NCBI GenBank assembly: GCA_022497145.1
Contig: MU385918.1
Location: forward strand, 62,001-126,000
Reading direction: 5' to 3'
Length of the DNA stretch: 64,000 nucleotides
Source: Rostrohypoxylon terebratum
Lineage: Eukaryota > Ascomycota > Sordariomycetes > Xylariales > Hypoxylaceae
Shown here: in pieces, positions 1-11,613 of the stretch
Layout of the letters: every line of letters begins with the position of its first letter
Position numbering within the stretch: the stretch's first letter is position 1
Made by a program: the position numbers and the translations under genes
The notes under the pieces: model-generated
What the model saw: only the letters and a program-made list of their open reading frames with translations
The model's database searches: none
What the model was told of the DNA's origin: nothing

Positions 1-1415
1 TTGCGATTCTTGCCGGGCAGCCGATGAGCAGCTTCGAGGAGATTCGGAGCGCATGGCACGAAACACCTATTGTAGCTACAACCTGCTTAGGTGTCAGCCA
101 TCCAGTCTTCAACGAACGTACTTTCGATTACTGCATTGTCGATGAAGCATCTCAAATCACATTGCCTATTTGCATTGGGCCGATCCGCTTAGCCCGTACT
201 TTCGTCTTGGTTGGAGACCACAATCAACTCCCGCCTCTCGTACAAAATGAAGAGGCTCGCGTCGGTGGACTTGATATCAGCTTATTTAAACTACTCTCAG
301 ATACCCACCCCGATTCGGTCGTCAATCTCGAACACCAATATCGTATGTGCGAGGACGTCATGATGCTCAGCAACACCCTCATCTACAACGGCCGTCTCAA
401 GTGCGGTACAGAAGCCCTCCGCCATCAAAAACTCGACATCCCTCACATGAGCAACTTACGACAAAAGCACTACGACGCAGATACCATCAAACATCCTCAT
501 ACCCCACGATCCTTCTGTACCGCCTGGACAAACGAGAGCTGCTGGTTACACCGCCTTCTGGACCCAGAAGCCCGCGTCCACTTTGTCAACACCGACCTAC
601 TGCCTGCGGCACGTGAAGAGGCAAAAGGAAACCGCATCGTGAACCCAACAGAAGCCGGCATCGTCGTGCAGCTCGTCGACGCACTCCTCGCGACCGGCGT
701 TCCCGCCGCCGAAATCGGAGTCATGACGCATTACCGGTCCCAACTGTCGCTCCTCAAACACGGGCTGCGCGCACATGGCAGCAGCATCGAGCTGCACACG
801 GCAGACCGGTTCCAGGGGCGCGACAAAGAGGTGGTGATCCTCAGCCTGGTGCGCAGCAACGAGCAGTGCAACATCGGGGACCTGCTCAAGGACTGGCGAC
901 GCATCAACGTGGCGTTCACGCGCGCGAAGACGAAGTTGCTGGTCGTGGGTAGCAGGAGCACGCTAAAGGGCGCGGGCGACCAGGAGATGCTGAGCCGGTT
1001 CGTCAGGTTGATGGAGAAGCGGGACTGGGTTTACGACTTACCCGCCGACGCGCTCGAGAGCCACTTTTTCGAGGACGGGGGTGCGGGGACGCAGATCTCG
1101 ATCCTGCCCCAGCGGAAGGATTCTGGGGATGTGGTGGCTGGGGATAGTGGGATCGGGATCGAGAATGGGGATGGGGATGGGGGCGCTGTGGCGCAGCAGA
1201 AATCGCCACCTGCGAAAAAGGTTCCGAAAAGGGGGCTTGCGAGCGGAAGGAGGGGTCTCGTGCAAGTTGCGGAGGGGAAGGGGAAGGAGAATATGTTCCA
1301 GGGCGGTGCTGGTGCTGGAACAACTAGGAAGGGGAAGATCACGGATCGGGCGCTGCTGAGGGGAAACCTTATCACGAGGGATATCTTCAACGAGATTACG
1401 GACGGCCGGTTCTGA
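1..1415 (+). CDS. DNA2: DNA replication ATP-dependent helicase/nuclease DNA2, C-terminal part (5' truncated by window edge)
   Basis: This is the C-terminal superfamily-1 helicase half of Dna2, which processes Okazaki-fragment flaps and resects DNA ends in the nucleus. The frame is open upstream of the first visible Met (position 24) to the window edge, so the N-terminal nuclease and the Walker A motif lie outside. Visible helicase motifs, in order: DEAS (motif II), GDHNQLPP (III), EHQYRM (IV), GVMTHYR, TADRFQGRDKEVV (V), and RINVAFTRAK (VI) near residue 300 of the visible part. The last ~110 residues are Gly/Lys/Arg-rich and low in complexity, then end in a short conserved-looking tail (ITDRALLRGNLITRDIF). 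No intron is needed in the visible part. The family call is secure; only the missing 5' part limits it. Its 3' end faces the sugar-transporter gene convergently. Confidence 0.95.
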   Translation, partial: AILAGQPMSSFEEIRSAWHETPIVATTCLGVSHPVFNERTFDYCIVDEASQITLPICIGPIRLARTFVLVGDHNQLPPLVQNEEARVGGLDISLFKLLSDTHPDSVVNLEHQYRMCEDVMMLSNTLIYNGRLKCGTEALRHQKLDIPHMSNLRQKHYDADTIKHPHTPRSFCTAWTNESCWLHRLLDPEARVHFVNTDLLPAAREEAKGNRIVNPTEAGIVVQLVDALLATGVPAAEIGVMTHYRSQLSLLKHGLRAHGSSIELHTADRFQGRDKEVVILSLVRSNEQCNIGDLLKDWRRINVAFTRAKTKLLVVGSRSTLKGAGDQEMLSRFVRLMEKRDWVYDLPADALESHFFEDGGAGTQISILPQRKDSGDVVAGDSGIGIENGDGDGGAVAQQKSPPAKKVPKRGLASGRRGLVQVAEGKGKENMFQGGAGAGTTRKGKITDRALLRGNLITRDIFNEITDGRF

Positions 1416-1602
1416 GACCAGGCGAGGCGGTCCGCCCGACAAAGCTACTTTGCGGTTTGCGGTTACGATTGCGATTAAATCACTCATGGCGAGGCGCTCT
1501 GTCGAATTAAATTTTCTGTTTATGGGAGCAGGCGCGCTCTGCATTTCGTTCTAATTCTAGCATTTTGGCTCGAGGCATTGGTTACGGATACATACATGCT
1601 TA

Positions 1603-1625
1603 GACAAGACAAGACAAGACAAGAC
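1603..1625. repeat. (ACAAG)n microsatellite
   Basis: About four and a half tandem copies of the pentamer ACAAG are read directly. It lies in the 3' flank of DNA2. Confidence 0.9.
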
Positions 1626-1929
1626 GGGTTGGAGCAAACGGGATACTTGAAATAGGCACGCGATACGGCGCTTGACCGACCCTGGACAGGTAGATTTTAT
1701 ATATGGCTTGCCAGTCCGAAGGGGATTTGCGTATAGTTTAGTATCGTGCTTCTAGCATATGCGGATGGAATACAACTGTAAGATTGACGGTTATTTAAAC
1801 TGTTTTGAGCTCTATGTGAAAACTTGACGACTTGTGTGATGCGCGTCTAGATCTAGATAGGTGTACGGCTCGATTATATCTCGAGCCATAAAATAGGTAC
1901 TAGAACTCCTCTTAAGTGAAGGATGCTTG

Positions 1930-1947
1930 TAGGTAGGTAGGTAGGTA
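1930..1947. repeat. (TAGG)n microsatellite
   Basis: Four tandem copies of TAGG, just beyond the stop codon of the sugar-porter gene. The same tetramer recurs in many gene flanks of this window. Confidence 0.85.
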
Positions 1948-1998
1948 AATGAGATCAAATGAATGAGTAAATGTCGTAAACAAAGCCCTCAGAATCAT

Positions 1999-4900
1999 TC
2001 ATCGGTGCGCAGAATCATCAGAGTCCTCCGAGGGCCTTCTAGCATATTTCGACCCCATAAACCCAGAAGGGCGTCTGGGGAATTCAGGTGAGATGCCTTC
2101 TCCGCCCATTTTCCTGCCGTCGTCACCTATCGGACCAGTCGTTTCGAACCCGTTCCAATCATGGTCCACGCCCACATCAGCACGCGGCACACCCCATATC
2201 AAATCCGTGTACAAGAACGGCTTCTTCTCCATGCGCCGAAGCACGTAGCGCCTGAAGAACCAGGGAAGGTACTTCGTGACTTGGTGGTGGACGAACTGGC
2301 GTTTGCGGACGGCAAAGATCAGGTCGAGGTCTTCGAGGGAACGGCGCTTGGTTTCTTCGACGAATAGGAATATGAGGATGAAGGCGAGGAAGTTGAGGCC
2401 TGCGAAGAGGCCGAGCGATCCCCCGTCGTGTAGACGCGCGTATATTCGAGGAAAGAACATTTGGATGAGCCCGGCAAAGAGTAGGTTGATGGCGATTGCA
2501 AACGCGGCTCCCTGTACGAGGTATTAGCGATTGGCGATACTGGGAATTGGTTACTTCGGGACATACAGCTTCGCGATGAGAAAGAGGAAAACTATAATTA
2601 CGTTAACATGTGCCTTTCATAGGTATTCCAGACTTACCTTTCAGACGCAAGGGTAAATGGAATAGGTCCTAAACAGCTATTAGCTGGCGATAAGCAGCGA
2701 TAATTGAGAAAATGGCTTACCAAGCCCCGGTGCGTATGTCGCAGTAAAGACTATGATGCATCGGATTAATCCTCGCTATCTCGGCACACCGTAAAGAACT
2801 AGCCACTTACGAAATATGAAAACGGCAATAAGCGCGGTCCTGGTTGTGCCGTTGTCAAGGTCGATTGGATATAAACTTGACAGCGCTGCAGCCATCATGA
2901 ATAGAGTCATGATAGGTAAGGTTATGACGAGCCACTTGCGCCGGCCAAGTGTGTCGATGGTCCTGATTGCTGGGAGACCGCAGACGAAATTCACAGCTCC
3001 TGTAATACAGCATTTAGAATTGGAATTATATAGTAGAAAATCATAAATGATGATGTTTAGCATCACACATACCGTATCCAAAGCTATAGAGCATCGGTAT
3101 GAGATGAAGTTGTTTCCCACTAGGGTCGGGTTGGTTACTTGTGACGCCGCTAAACAGTGTACCTAGTTTGACCAGTCAATATGAGAGAGAGCCAGGATGC
3201 TGTTCAGATGCTTACCTGAGTAGAAAGCAAACACGTTGACTATTCGACAGCATTAGCCATATGAACTTCCAACATTTGGCGTGTAGCCCAGAAAGCCGAA
3301 AAAAATCGCCCAGCGGATAATAGGAGGTGACTTACTACCACACAGTTGTTGAGACAACGCCACTATTGAGCTGCTTATCAGAGCATTTCGCAGCCGCCGT
3401 TGAGTGAAGAGCTGCTTATATTGAGACGCATAATTCTTCATGTAACCGAAGAGTCCTTGAGGAGGGCCGTCATCGATGTCATCTGAGTACTCTTCGAGCT
3501 GGACGGACTTGTATACTAAGTATACGTCGCGGAGAGCTTGGAGCTGACAGACCAACTCAAGTTAGCAATGCACTTCTCATTTATATATGGCGGCGGCGCT
3601 TACTTTAGTTTTCCGAAGCTTCAGGAGAATTTCATATGCTTTCTGAGGATTGTAGCTAGACGTCCTTCGCCTCATATAATATCGAGGGCTCTCTGGGCAG
3701 AAACATAACCCGATAAGGAGGAATATTGCTGGCACACAAGGGGAGCCCAGGATCAGTTGAACTGTCAACTTATTATCGCCTACGGTGTAGAAAATGAGGT
3801 TAAACACGAAGCCCATCATGATCCCAAAGGAGACCCTTCACTAACGTTAGTTCGGCATTCTGTAATTATAATTCTTGAGGTTAGAAACTGACCATAATTG
3901 CCACGCAAGAATAGCACTACCTCTCCAAAATCCAACGGCCGTCTCAGATGCGAGAATAGGGGTGCTAACAGCCTTGACTCCCATACCTATTGCAGAATAT
4001 TAATATTATGCGACGAAACTTTTAATTCGGGCGTATACGTGATGTTACTAACAGAATATGAGTCGTACTCACCGATGCCATTCACTACGCGCACGGAAAA
4101 CAATTTTCCCCAAGTCAAACACCACGCCGCGCCTAGTGAGCTAGAAAAGATGAGGACCGCGGCTATAGCCATCGCTCCTCGACGGCCAACTAGATCATTG
4201 ATAGGCAATGATAACCAACAACCTAAAAAGGCAGAGAAGAAAAAAGGAGAGGCATTAGCAGCTCCTAATTTGTAATCATCCTGTCCTGGTAAAGTGGCGT
4301 TCAGTCCGAGTTGATCTGCGTATAGGGACGCCCCATTGATAGAAGATTGTACAAAACCTTGCAGGAAGGCTGCAAGTGAGACGGTAAGAATAACGATGAA
4401 CATGCTCTTTTGGGAGAAAAGAGAGTCCTTCTCAGCTATCAGCGCAGCCTTCTCTTCATCGTTTAGCTGGACTGGAGGATTATAGCCAGCTTCATTGCAA
4501 CCAGACTTCGGCACCGGGCTCGTGGACCGAGCGATCTCGTCGTATGCGCGAGCATTCTGAGCTACTCTAGCTGCTCTAATCAGTTCGTCGCAGTCGACGA
4601 CCTCCGACAGGCATTCCTCCCAGAATATTGTAACATCCTGCAAAAGGTCTTCGTCGTTGAGGTGAACTAGAACATATTAATAGATACCCCTTTTGAGATC
4701 AACATATGCATGATTCACATACCTAGGGGGTTCTCGATAATTCCTTGGATATTATGACGTCGCCTGTCGATTTGTTCCTCGCGGTCTACCCCTGCAGGTG
4801 GAATAAATTCGATTGGGTCAGTATCGACGTCGGATCTACGCGAACGCAACACCGACATTGGGATAGATAATGAATGGCCCAGAGAAGACCCATCCGCCAT
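1999..4900 (-). CDS. MFS sugar porter with long cytosolic N-terminus, 12 exons
   Basis: A 12-TM major facilitator of the sugar-porter family, predicted to import a hexose, polyol or related solute across the plasma membrane. Model: complement of 4723-4900, 4073-4666, 3893-3986, 3604-3835, 3336-3543, 3216-3239, 3073-3162, 2811-2999, 2721-2750, 2638-2668, 2567-2591, 1999-2511, giving 735 aa. All junctions keep phase. Family signatures in order: NDLVGRRGA after TM2, PESPRYYMRR, SQQLCGINVFAFYS (TM7, assembled over one intron), DTLGRRKWL, TYAPGLGPIPFTLASE (TM10 area) and VEETKRRSLEDLD after TM12. TM1 begins near residue 148, so about 147 residues precede it, and about 110 residues follow the last signature; usual porters have about 520 aa. 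The start at 4900 is the only ATG before this exon's open frame. Four exons are only 24-31 nt. The substrate cannot be told from sequence. Confidence 0.88.
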
Positions 4901-6220
4901 AGTATCGAATACTTTGTATGTCAACTAATGTATTACTTCGGCCGAATAACTGATCGAGAAAAGAGTAGTGGGATATCAAGCTGAACAGGGTCAGACAGGG
5001 ACTTGAGACAGACATTTTGTCTTGGACTTCATCGGCCACTGCAAGACAGACCAAAGCCAGAGCCTCGTCCTCTCAAGACGATCGTCGGTCAGCATTACTA
5101 TGTCTGGATATTGCAGTGACATAATAGGATGTGTGTGGACGTTCGTTGATTGGTGAGTTCCTCGCAACATGCAGGACTACCTACGGGCTGAGGCTTGCAA
5201 TAAGCAAAATGGAAAATCCATCTCAGGGTATGCGGTCTCTCACCGAGGCTATGAGGTTTCCGAATATGTGAGAGGCGTTCGAAGGATCCGTTGACTTTCC
5301 GTGGATGTGAGGGGAAATACGTACGTAGGTAAGTATAATAAAAAGCTTAGTCACATTCTGAGATAGCCTAGTAAGAGGACTAGCCCGCCTGTGCATCATC
5401 TCGCCGGATGCATGTCAATCGTAGTTAATTGCAAATGAGAAGCCTTTTTTCTTGATACGATCACCGAGATGGCAGTTTCTGTGCTAATCAAGTAGAAGCA
5501 AACACGATCTAGACCAACCACATTCGTAAGCCTTATAATGCAGGCTCGTGCCGCCCCCAGGCCGTAGCCGAAGCCTAGCACCCCTTGAGTAATACTATGG
5601 AGAGTGGCTGATGCAAGCCTCGTGCAGGAAGAAATAGGTCATAATGAATCACAAACTAGCTGTGAGCTGTCGTCTTCTTCAAGGCTCCTGCCAAGGATAT
5701 CGCCTTTCTCCTTCGGTATTAGACCTCCATCGTATTCATGTCCATTCACAGCCAACAAAGAGGACAGCATCCCAGACGTCGAAGCTTTTGAATTGGGTAG
5801 CAATCGAAGTCCGAGAGCCAGGTATATGGTCATCCTGCGAGTAGGGTGGCACGGCGCATATTTACCTAGGTGTGGTCCAGTGACCTAGACATAGCCAACA
5901 CTGACACCCACCCTACAGACCGGCCATATAGGAGGTAGTTACCTACCTAGGTACCTAGTAGGTATGCGGGTGGTTCCGAATCGGCTCCAGATATGCGAGA
6001 TTGCTTCCCTGGTTCTCCTCGATCTATCATTCCCACCACTTTACAACCCTTGTAAAGTCTCCAATTATCATATTGAACCTTGAATCACCACAAGTTCAAC
6101 CTAATTTTCGAAGGCTGGTCTGAACAGATACGGGGCCTCATTCAGACCAGTCTCGAGAATGCTGCCGGCCTCTAGGCTGTATCATAAGTTCAGTCAAGTA
6201 TTAATGTAAATCAGCATAGT
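4901..6220. other. Divergent promoter region, sugar porter / HeLo-like ankyrin gene
   Basis: 1.3 kb between two divergent starts. Short ORFs here (for example 94 aa at 5604) have no recognisable domain. A near-palindromic cluster of CCTA/TAGG units lies at 5941-5964. No other element could be assigned. Confidence 0.5.
5941..5964. repeat. Inverted CCTA/TAGG cluster
   Basis: ACCTACCTAGGTACCTAGTAGG is built from CCTA units followed by their complement, forming a partly self-complementary stretch about 260 bp upstream of the ankyrin-gene start. Confidence 0.7.
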
Positions 6221-8641
6221 ATGGATCCATTCACTGCTATTACAGGGGTTGCACAACTCGTCCAGTTGGCTGGGGCTTTAGCAAAAGGCTTGAGTCGTTT
6301 CATCGTGAAAACCAAATATATCCGAGACACTATTAAGGAGGTACACGATGAAATATCCGAACTAGAAACAGCTGTAAGCGATATCAAAAAAGTTCTAGAG
6401 AAGCGACCGAGACAGTTGCCCTTCGAACGCGATCACCATGCGAAAATCCATCGAATCGTCCAGTCATGTCACGCCTCGTTAGAGACGCTTGCCCACGAAA
6501 TCCCGGAGCTCAAAGACAAGACCGGTCCCCTCGAGCGAATGCGACGAACCATCGAGCATTCACTAAAGCAAGAGCGTATAAAGGACCTAATCCAACATAT
6601 CAGCTCGTATAAAACCGTCCTGCAACTAAGCCTGATGACACTCTCGTTAGGTGCGATATGGGAAACGACAACATCGCAGAAACAGATCGAAAACGAGATT
6701 CGAAGATTGACAGATGCTATCCGGCTGTCCCCGCATCTCTCTATAAGCCACACGAGGAAAAAGGCTACGCCATCAATACAAATTCACAACGCCGAGTCTG
6801 AAGCTGAAGAAGAGGGTCCGGAGGAAAGCAGGCTAGAAAAGGAAATTCGCGATTGGCGCATGACGGCCAACGACGTAGCGACAGCAGTTTCTCTGAATGA
6901 TTTCGACGGGGCATCTGTTGACTCGCGCTCGATCCCGCCAAATTCATTGGTGAGTGTTGAAACGCTACCATTGTATGAGGAAGACACATACGATCCCGAG
7001 CCAGAGTATGAGGATATACCGAATGGCAAGATTCTCCAATGCCAGCTCGAGGCCAACCAAGGAATCGTCCAGTACCTAATTAAATGCGGCATCTTTGTCA
7101 AAGCTGCTTCATATCAGCAACGAGGCATCCAACTCATGGAACAACTATTAAGAATACAAACACCGCTCGAAACAAACGATACTATTTCGACAAGGTCTGG
7201 GGTTAAAAATATCACCGCCGATAATCTCATCGATATGAAGGAGGATCTAGCAGATATTTTCTTACAGTCCGAGAGTGTCGAGGCTGACCTTGAGGCCAAA
7301 GCGGTGCTGAAGGATTTGCTGGATGAGGTGGTCAAACGCAAGGTTAGCGAAACCAACGATACTCGAAAGGCCAGGCTGTACCATAAGTTAGGCAAGCTCT
7401 ACTTCAAGGAGGGTAATACTATGCAGGCGGAGAAATTTCTTGATCGTGCCCTTAGGGGCCGGCAAGGAATGAGGCCTATGCCAAGCAAACTTGTTGAAGA
7501 GTCGGCGGAACTACTCGTCCAAGTTCTGCAGGAAACTCAGGCACTCGACAAGGCGCGTGGTCTCCGCGATTGGATGAGACAAGAGTTGCACGAAAATTCT
7601 GCTATACTCCCTTCGCCGTCGATCGCATCGCATGTGACACAGTATGCTGACAGCATTGACCTAACCTGCGCTTATCAATGGTGCAAAGAGCAAGGCAGTA
7701 AGTATATTTCATATTTTAGTTGAACTTCCACTCCAGAAAGCCAACAACTATTGAGCGATTAATCTCCAAGACTTCGCATTGTACTAGAAACACGACAAGT
7801 AGCATTTACTAACCTATTATCTTGCAGTGAACGTAGATAACGAAACATTCAGGTTTGGTTCTGAAGAACCGGCGATACAAACGACGCCATTACACTGGGC
7901 AGTCCGGATGGAGAATACCGATATAGTAAGACACATGTTGTCAAACGAAGCGCATGCGGTAGAGCAGCGTGATCGATCCGGGTCGACGTTGCTACACGTA
8001 GCGGCCGGTACAAAGAATCGATATATGTGTGCGTTGCTGCTTGAAGAGCATCATGCAGACCCTGACGTCGTAGACCAGAATGGTAGGACGCCTTTACATA
8101 GGTGTCAGACGCTTGAAAAGGGTGTAGGAGTTGCCGAAATGCTGTTCCGGCACTGCCCCAGTCTTGTCGATCGCCCTGACGGTCTTGGTAAAACTGCGCT
8201 TTACCTCGCGGTATGTAAATGTGATTCTTCTCGGAACTTATATCTTCAAGTAGGTTTTACTAATTCATATGACTGTAGTGCGAGAAAGGAAACGAAGCGA
8301 TGGTCAAGACGCTCTTATTTAATGCCCACGCCGACCCCAATATTCCGGGTCCCGGGAAGTGCACGCCGCTCATCGAGGCTATCAAATTAGTAGCTCATCA
8401 ATCGCGAAAGATCCCTATCATAGAATTGTTGCTACTCCACGGTGCCAATCCGAATATACCGGATGCGGACGGTCGTACGGCCTTTGACACCGCGAAGAAC
8501 GCAGGTTTAGCGGGCGAAGAGATTAAGAGCATGTTGAGCTTATTTCCGCCCAAGAGAAGAAGTGCGGCCACCATAAGCTTCATAAGAAGCTCTGGTGGTG
8601 AGAGGAGGAAGGCGTCGACTAGTAGTGGGCACACAGTTTAG
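6221..8641 (+). CDS. HeLo-like N-terminal domain protein with C-terminal ankyrin repeats
   Basis: Model: exons 6221-7697, 7828-8210, 8279-8641 (740 aa). The introns have GTAAGT/GTATGT donors, and the first has an ACTAAC branch site. Residues 1-~170 begin MDPFTAITGVAQLVQLAG and continue as long amphipathic helices; this resembles the fungal STAND N-terminal (HeLo-like) domain that in related proteins triggers cell death or signalling. Residues ~270-470 are helical with a TPR-like stretch (YHKLGKLYFKEGNTMQAEKF). The C-terminal ~230 residues carry about five ankyrin repeats with TPLHWAV, STLLHVAA, RTPLHRC, KTALYLA and ANPNIPDADGRTAFD cores. There is no NB-ARC or NACHT P-loop between the two parts, so the usual oligomerising engine of a fungal NLR is absent. 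A role in heterokaryon or xenorecognition signalling is inference; it may equally be a scaffold. Confidence 0.85.
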
Positions 8642-9005
8642 TAACCGATTTTTTTGTAGATAGTTGATGTTTGCGGGGCGGACTCACTTTTTCTCTATAC
8701 CTCATTCTCTTGTAAACTTGATACCCATTTCATGGGTTGAGTGACACCGGTCTCCCGCGTAGTTATAGGGGAAGCGAACAGCTCATCGAGCATAGCTTCC
8801 TAGGCAGCTTTATATGAACGACTCTCTTTAGAACTACACAGCCTTATAGCCCCAGTAATCGGGCCGGTGAGAATTCAAGTCATGGATGGGTGTTTGCTTG
8901 ACTAATGACTTCGGTATGCGTTTTAGGAATTCGACTGATCATCACCCGATCACGAAATGTTGACCAATTAGCCAGAGGTTTTCGGGAATGATTGAGTGTC
9001 TTATT
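8642..9005. other. Short convergent intergenic region
   Basis: 364 bp between the 3' ends of the ankyrin gene and the IMPACT gene. Nothing recognisable besides probable 3' UTRs. Confidence 0.6.
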
Positions 9006-10755
9006 TCATCTTTCTTTTCTCCGAAGAGCAAGAATGGTAGCAAGGCTCAATTGACCCTTAGCTCCCCAACCAGAAGGACCACTTTCAACCTCAGGCCGCA
9101 CCGAGACATACCAACCCCAGGCTCGTCTGTCAAGCTCACCAATGCTGAGGTGATCTGCCCAACTGTCAAATAGGAGACGTAGGGCCCCGAGTAGTCTAGC
9201 GACATTTTCCTCCTTTTCTAGTTCTAGCACCTTAACCGTCTTCTTCTTCACTGTAGATTTGCTAGTAGAGGTGCTACCTTCCGCTGCAGCGGAATCAGTC
9301 ACGCGACCATCGGAATTGTCCACCCTTGTAGCAAAACTTTTGTAAAGATATGATTTCGCTGCTTCTGGTCGGTGAATAGGCATACCAACGACGCCTGCTT
9401 CGTATGAGCGATTTGATGACGAACCAGTTGATCCGGATTTATTTCTCATGGCTTCGAGGTCCAGGCCCCACACGGCTTCACCGCCCAGGGCAGCCTGCTC
9501 TCCGGTAACTCGAAGATGTTCAGCCAACGCATCGTTCAGACAATTTCGCATTATCCTCCACCGATCAGGACCTAGCATAATGCCGCCGTACCAACGAGTC
9601 ATTACCACGAGTGTATCGATAGCATCTATCTCCCGCATATTCTTCAGTAAGAAGTCACCACAGCCGCCCTCACCATCATCAAAGGACTCTTCCTTGATTG
9701 TTGTTGCGCCGAATAAATTCGTAGGCACTCGAATACGGTAAGCCCAAGCATTGTGGGAGGCACTTTGTAGGGAAGGAATCGAGGTGAATAGTGACTGCAT
9801 CGCCGACTGGCGCTCGGAGGATTTGGTGATATATGTTGATCGAACTATAAAGGTCGACTGCTTCAAAGTTACTGGTTGGCTAGCTGTCCACGACCTCGTG
9901 GCAGGATTTACGGGTGCTTCAGACTTTGCATTTTGACTGGCGTTGGCTATTGTCGCACTTGACGCAGCACTATCAAGGCCGGTTGTGACTTTTTCAAGCT
10001 TATCAGTATCTGCTACTTCTTCGTCTCCTTTCCATTCATAACCGCCTCTTTTCAACACTGTCACTTCACGACCCATTACTCTAACCCTAGGTTGGCCATG
10101 GCCCCAGCCTTGTTCATCGGCGCTAGGGCCATTCTCGATACCAAGCGAGACTGCTTTGCTTCTCGAGTTGGCGCTTACGACGGCCTGCGCTAAGCTAAGA
10201 CGACTAGAAGGGGGTTGTTCGGGCATAGTATATCGTAAAAGTTCAACGGCAAAAGCTAGGACTAGCGGAGCACGATTCGTCAACAGAATAGTATTGGCAA
10301 TTATCTGCTCATCGGTTTCTACGGGTAAGGTAAACGACGCTTCTATTTCTCGAGGGGAAAGAGGCTCTGGTCCATTAATAAGCTCTCCATCGTTATATTG
10401 TTTCGATCGCTTGGATGAGTTTTCGAGACTGGAGCCTGGACGTTTGGCTGTCGGCTGCGCAGCGGGGTTCTTGAGTCGGGCTTTGCATGCATTGTAGAGA
10501 GATCGTGCAGCTTTGGCGTCCTTGATGGCGGAGGTGACATCTTCGAGAGGACCCTCGGCTATCTGTTGAATACTACACTAGTCAGTTACACTGCATTTCA
10601 AATGCGATTTGTGCTCTTTGATATTAACTCCTTACATACCTACGGAGATTCTTCGTTTGTAGCGCTTTGATTCGGCCTAAGGCGTCCTTCATGGGAACCC
10701 TCATGCCAATCGTCATGAGCCGAATCAACTCCTGAAGATCCTGTTGAGAGGCCAT
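9006..10755 (-). CDS. IMPACT-family (UPF0029) domain protein
   Basis: Model: complement of 10640-10755 and 9006-10572, 560 aa. The 67-bp intron joins LQTKNLR to SIQQIAEG in phase 2. Residues ~250-360 hold the IMPACT/UPF0029 fold, recognised by NAWAYRIRV, DDGEGGCGDF, DTLVVMTRWYGGIMLGPDR and the following helix. In yeast Yih1 and mammalian IMPACT this domain binds Gcn1 and lowers Gcn2 activation, tempering the amino-acid starvation response. In those proteins an RWD domain precedes it. Here the first ~75 residues instead form a short helical segment (QDLQELIRLMTIGMRVPMK, then PLEDVTSAIKDAKAARSLY) followed by a long disordered part. The C-terminal ~170 residues are also variable. The domain is certain. 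Equivalence to Yih1 is not, so no symbol is given. The start at 10755 is the only ATG giving an in-phase first exon. Confidence 0.85.
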
Positions 10756-11613
10756 GATGTCAATTGATGTCTATTCCCTAGAATCTTGACAAAAATCTTG
10801 ACAAAAATCTAGACTAGAGACTAGGGACGATACTAAGCCACAAGAATCGAGTTGATAGGCAAAATTTCATGTTAGATGAACGCGGGAAGTTGAGAAGAAA
10901 GCGCGTCAAGTTTCAAGCTTTCGATTCAACCTTGGTCCTTGGCAATGGGTGATTAATCAGCCGAGATAAGATGCATTGAAGCTTCCATGGCTGCATGGCA
11001 GAATGGCGTCAGGTTAACTCCCCCACGTGCCAGCTCGCACCGTAAAACACTGTACGGAAGGTACGTACAGTATAAGACAGTGCCAATCGACACATGGGGG
11101 AATTAATCTGACGTCATTTGCATGGTTACTGGGCTGGTCAAAGCTTCCTGCCAAGCACGATGCTGTCCCGCAATTTTGCTGGAGAATCCCTGCAAAAAGT
11201 GGCACAGTGTCTCATCTGAAAATCGTGGACGAATTCCTACTGTATACAACGATACATTACGTCGTTTTCCCCAAAATCGGATCGCCAGTCGCAAAAATTC
11301 CGCTTCATAGTCGAGATATTATATCTTACGATCTACATCGACACTATTGTCACCGTTTCCAATTGGATGAGTTCAATTGCCATTGGGATTCCAGCATCTC
11401 ATTCATGAACTCAAGGATATTAGCTCGGCACATCATACCATTGGCTAGCTTGAAATCCTATCATTGAGCTTCCATAGGATGGATCGCAAACTCCATTGCA
11501 TATCTACTAGGCATATTACCTCACTCAATTGATACCCCGAGCTGTACATTCACCCAGGGGCAAGAATTGGATACGCTCCAGGCTCTAGGATTAGCCACTC
11601 AACGCAAACCAAG
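10756..11613. other. Bidirectional promoter, IMPACT gene / OMS1
   Basis: 858 bp between divergent start codons. A perfect palindromic CRE/ATF octamer lies at 11109-11116. A 146-aa open frame at 11027-11467 was judged non-coding. Confidence 0.6.
11109..11116. promoter_or_regulatory. Palindromic CRE/ATF site TGACGTCA
   Basis: An exact octamer match to the bZIP ATF/CREB consensus. It lies 354 bp upstream of the IMPACT gene and 498 bp upstream of OMS1. In fungi such sites bind Atf1/Atf21-type stress regulators. Occupancy here is inferred only from the sequence match. Confidence 0.45.

Larger units (their letters stand above)
1416..1998. other. Convergent intergenic region DNA2 / sugar porter
   Basis: This holds the 3' flanks of two convergent genes. 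I see no coding potential. It contains a pentanucleotide (ACAAG)n tract at 1603-1625 and a (TAGG)n tract at 1930-1947. Confidence 0.6.

Noticed and set aside
2161..3046. Plus-strand frames of 68-83 aa over the sugar porter
   Set aside because: Antisense shadows of exons confirmed by porter motifs on the minus strand.
8161..8215. P-loop-like GLGKTA in the ankyrin protein
   Set aside because: It falls in the conserved G-K-T-A-L position of an ankyrin repeat and lacks the hydrophobic beta-strand and upstream Gly spacing of a Walker A motif.
11027..11467. 146-aa intronless open frame (+) between the IMPACT gene and OMS1
   Set aside because: No recognisable domain, random-looking composition, overlaps a divergent promoter and has overlapping open frames on the other strand.
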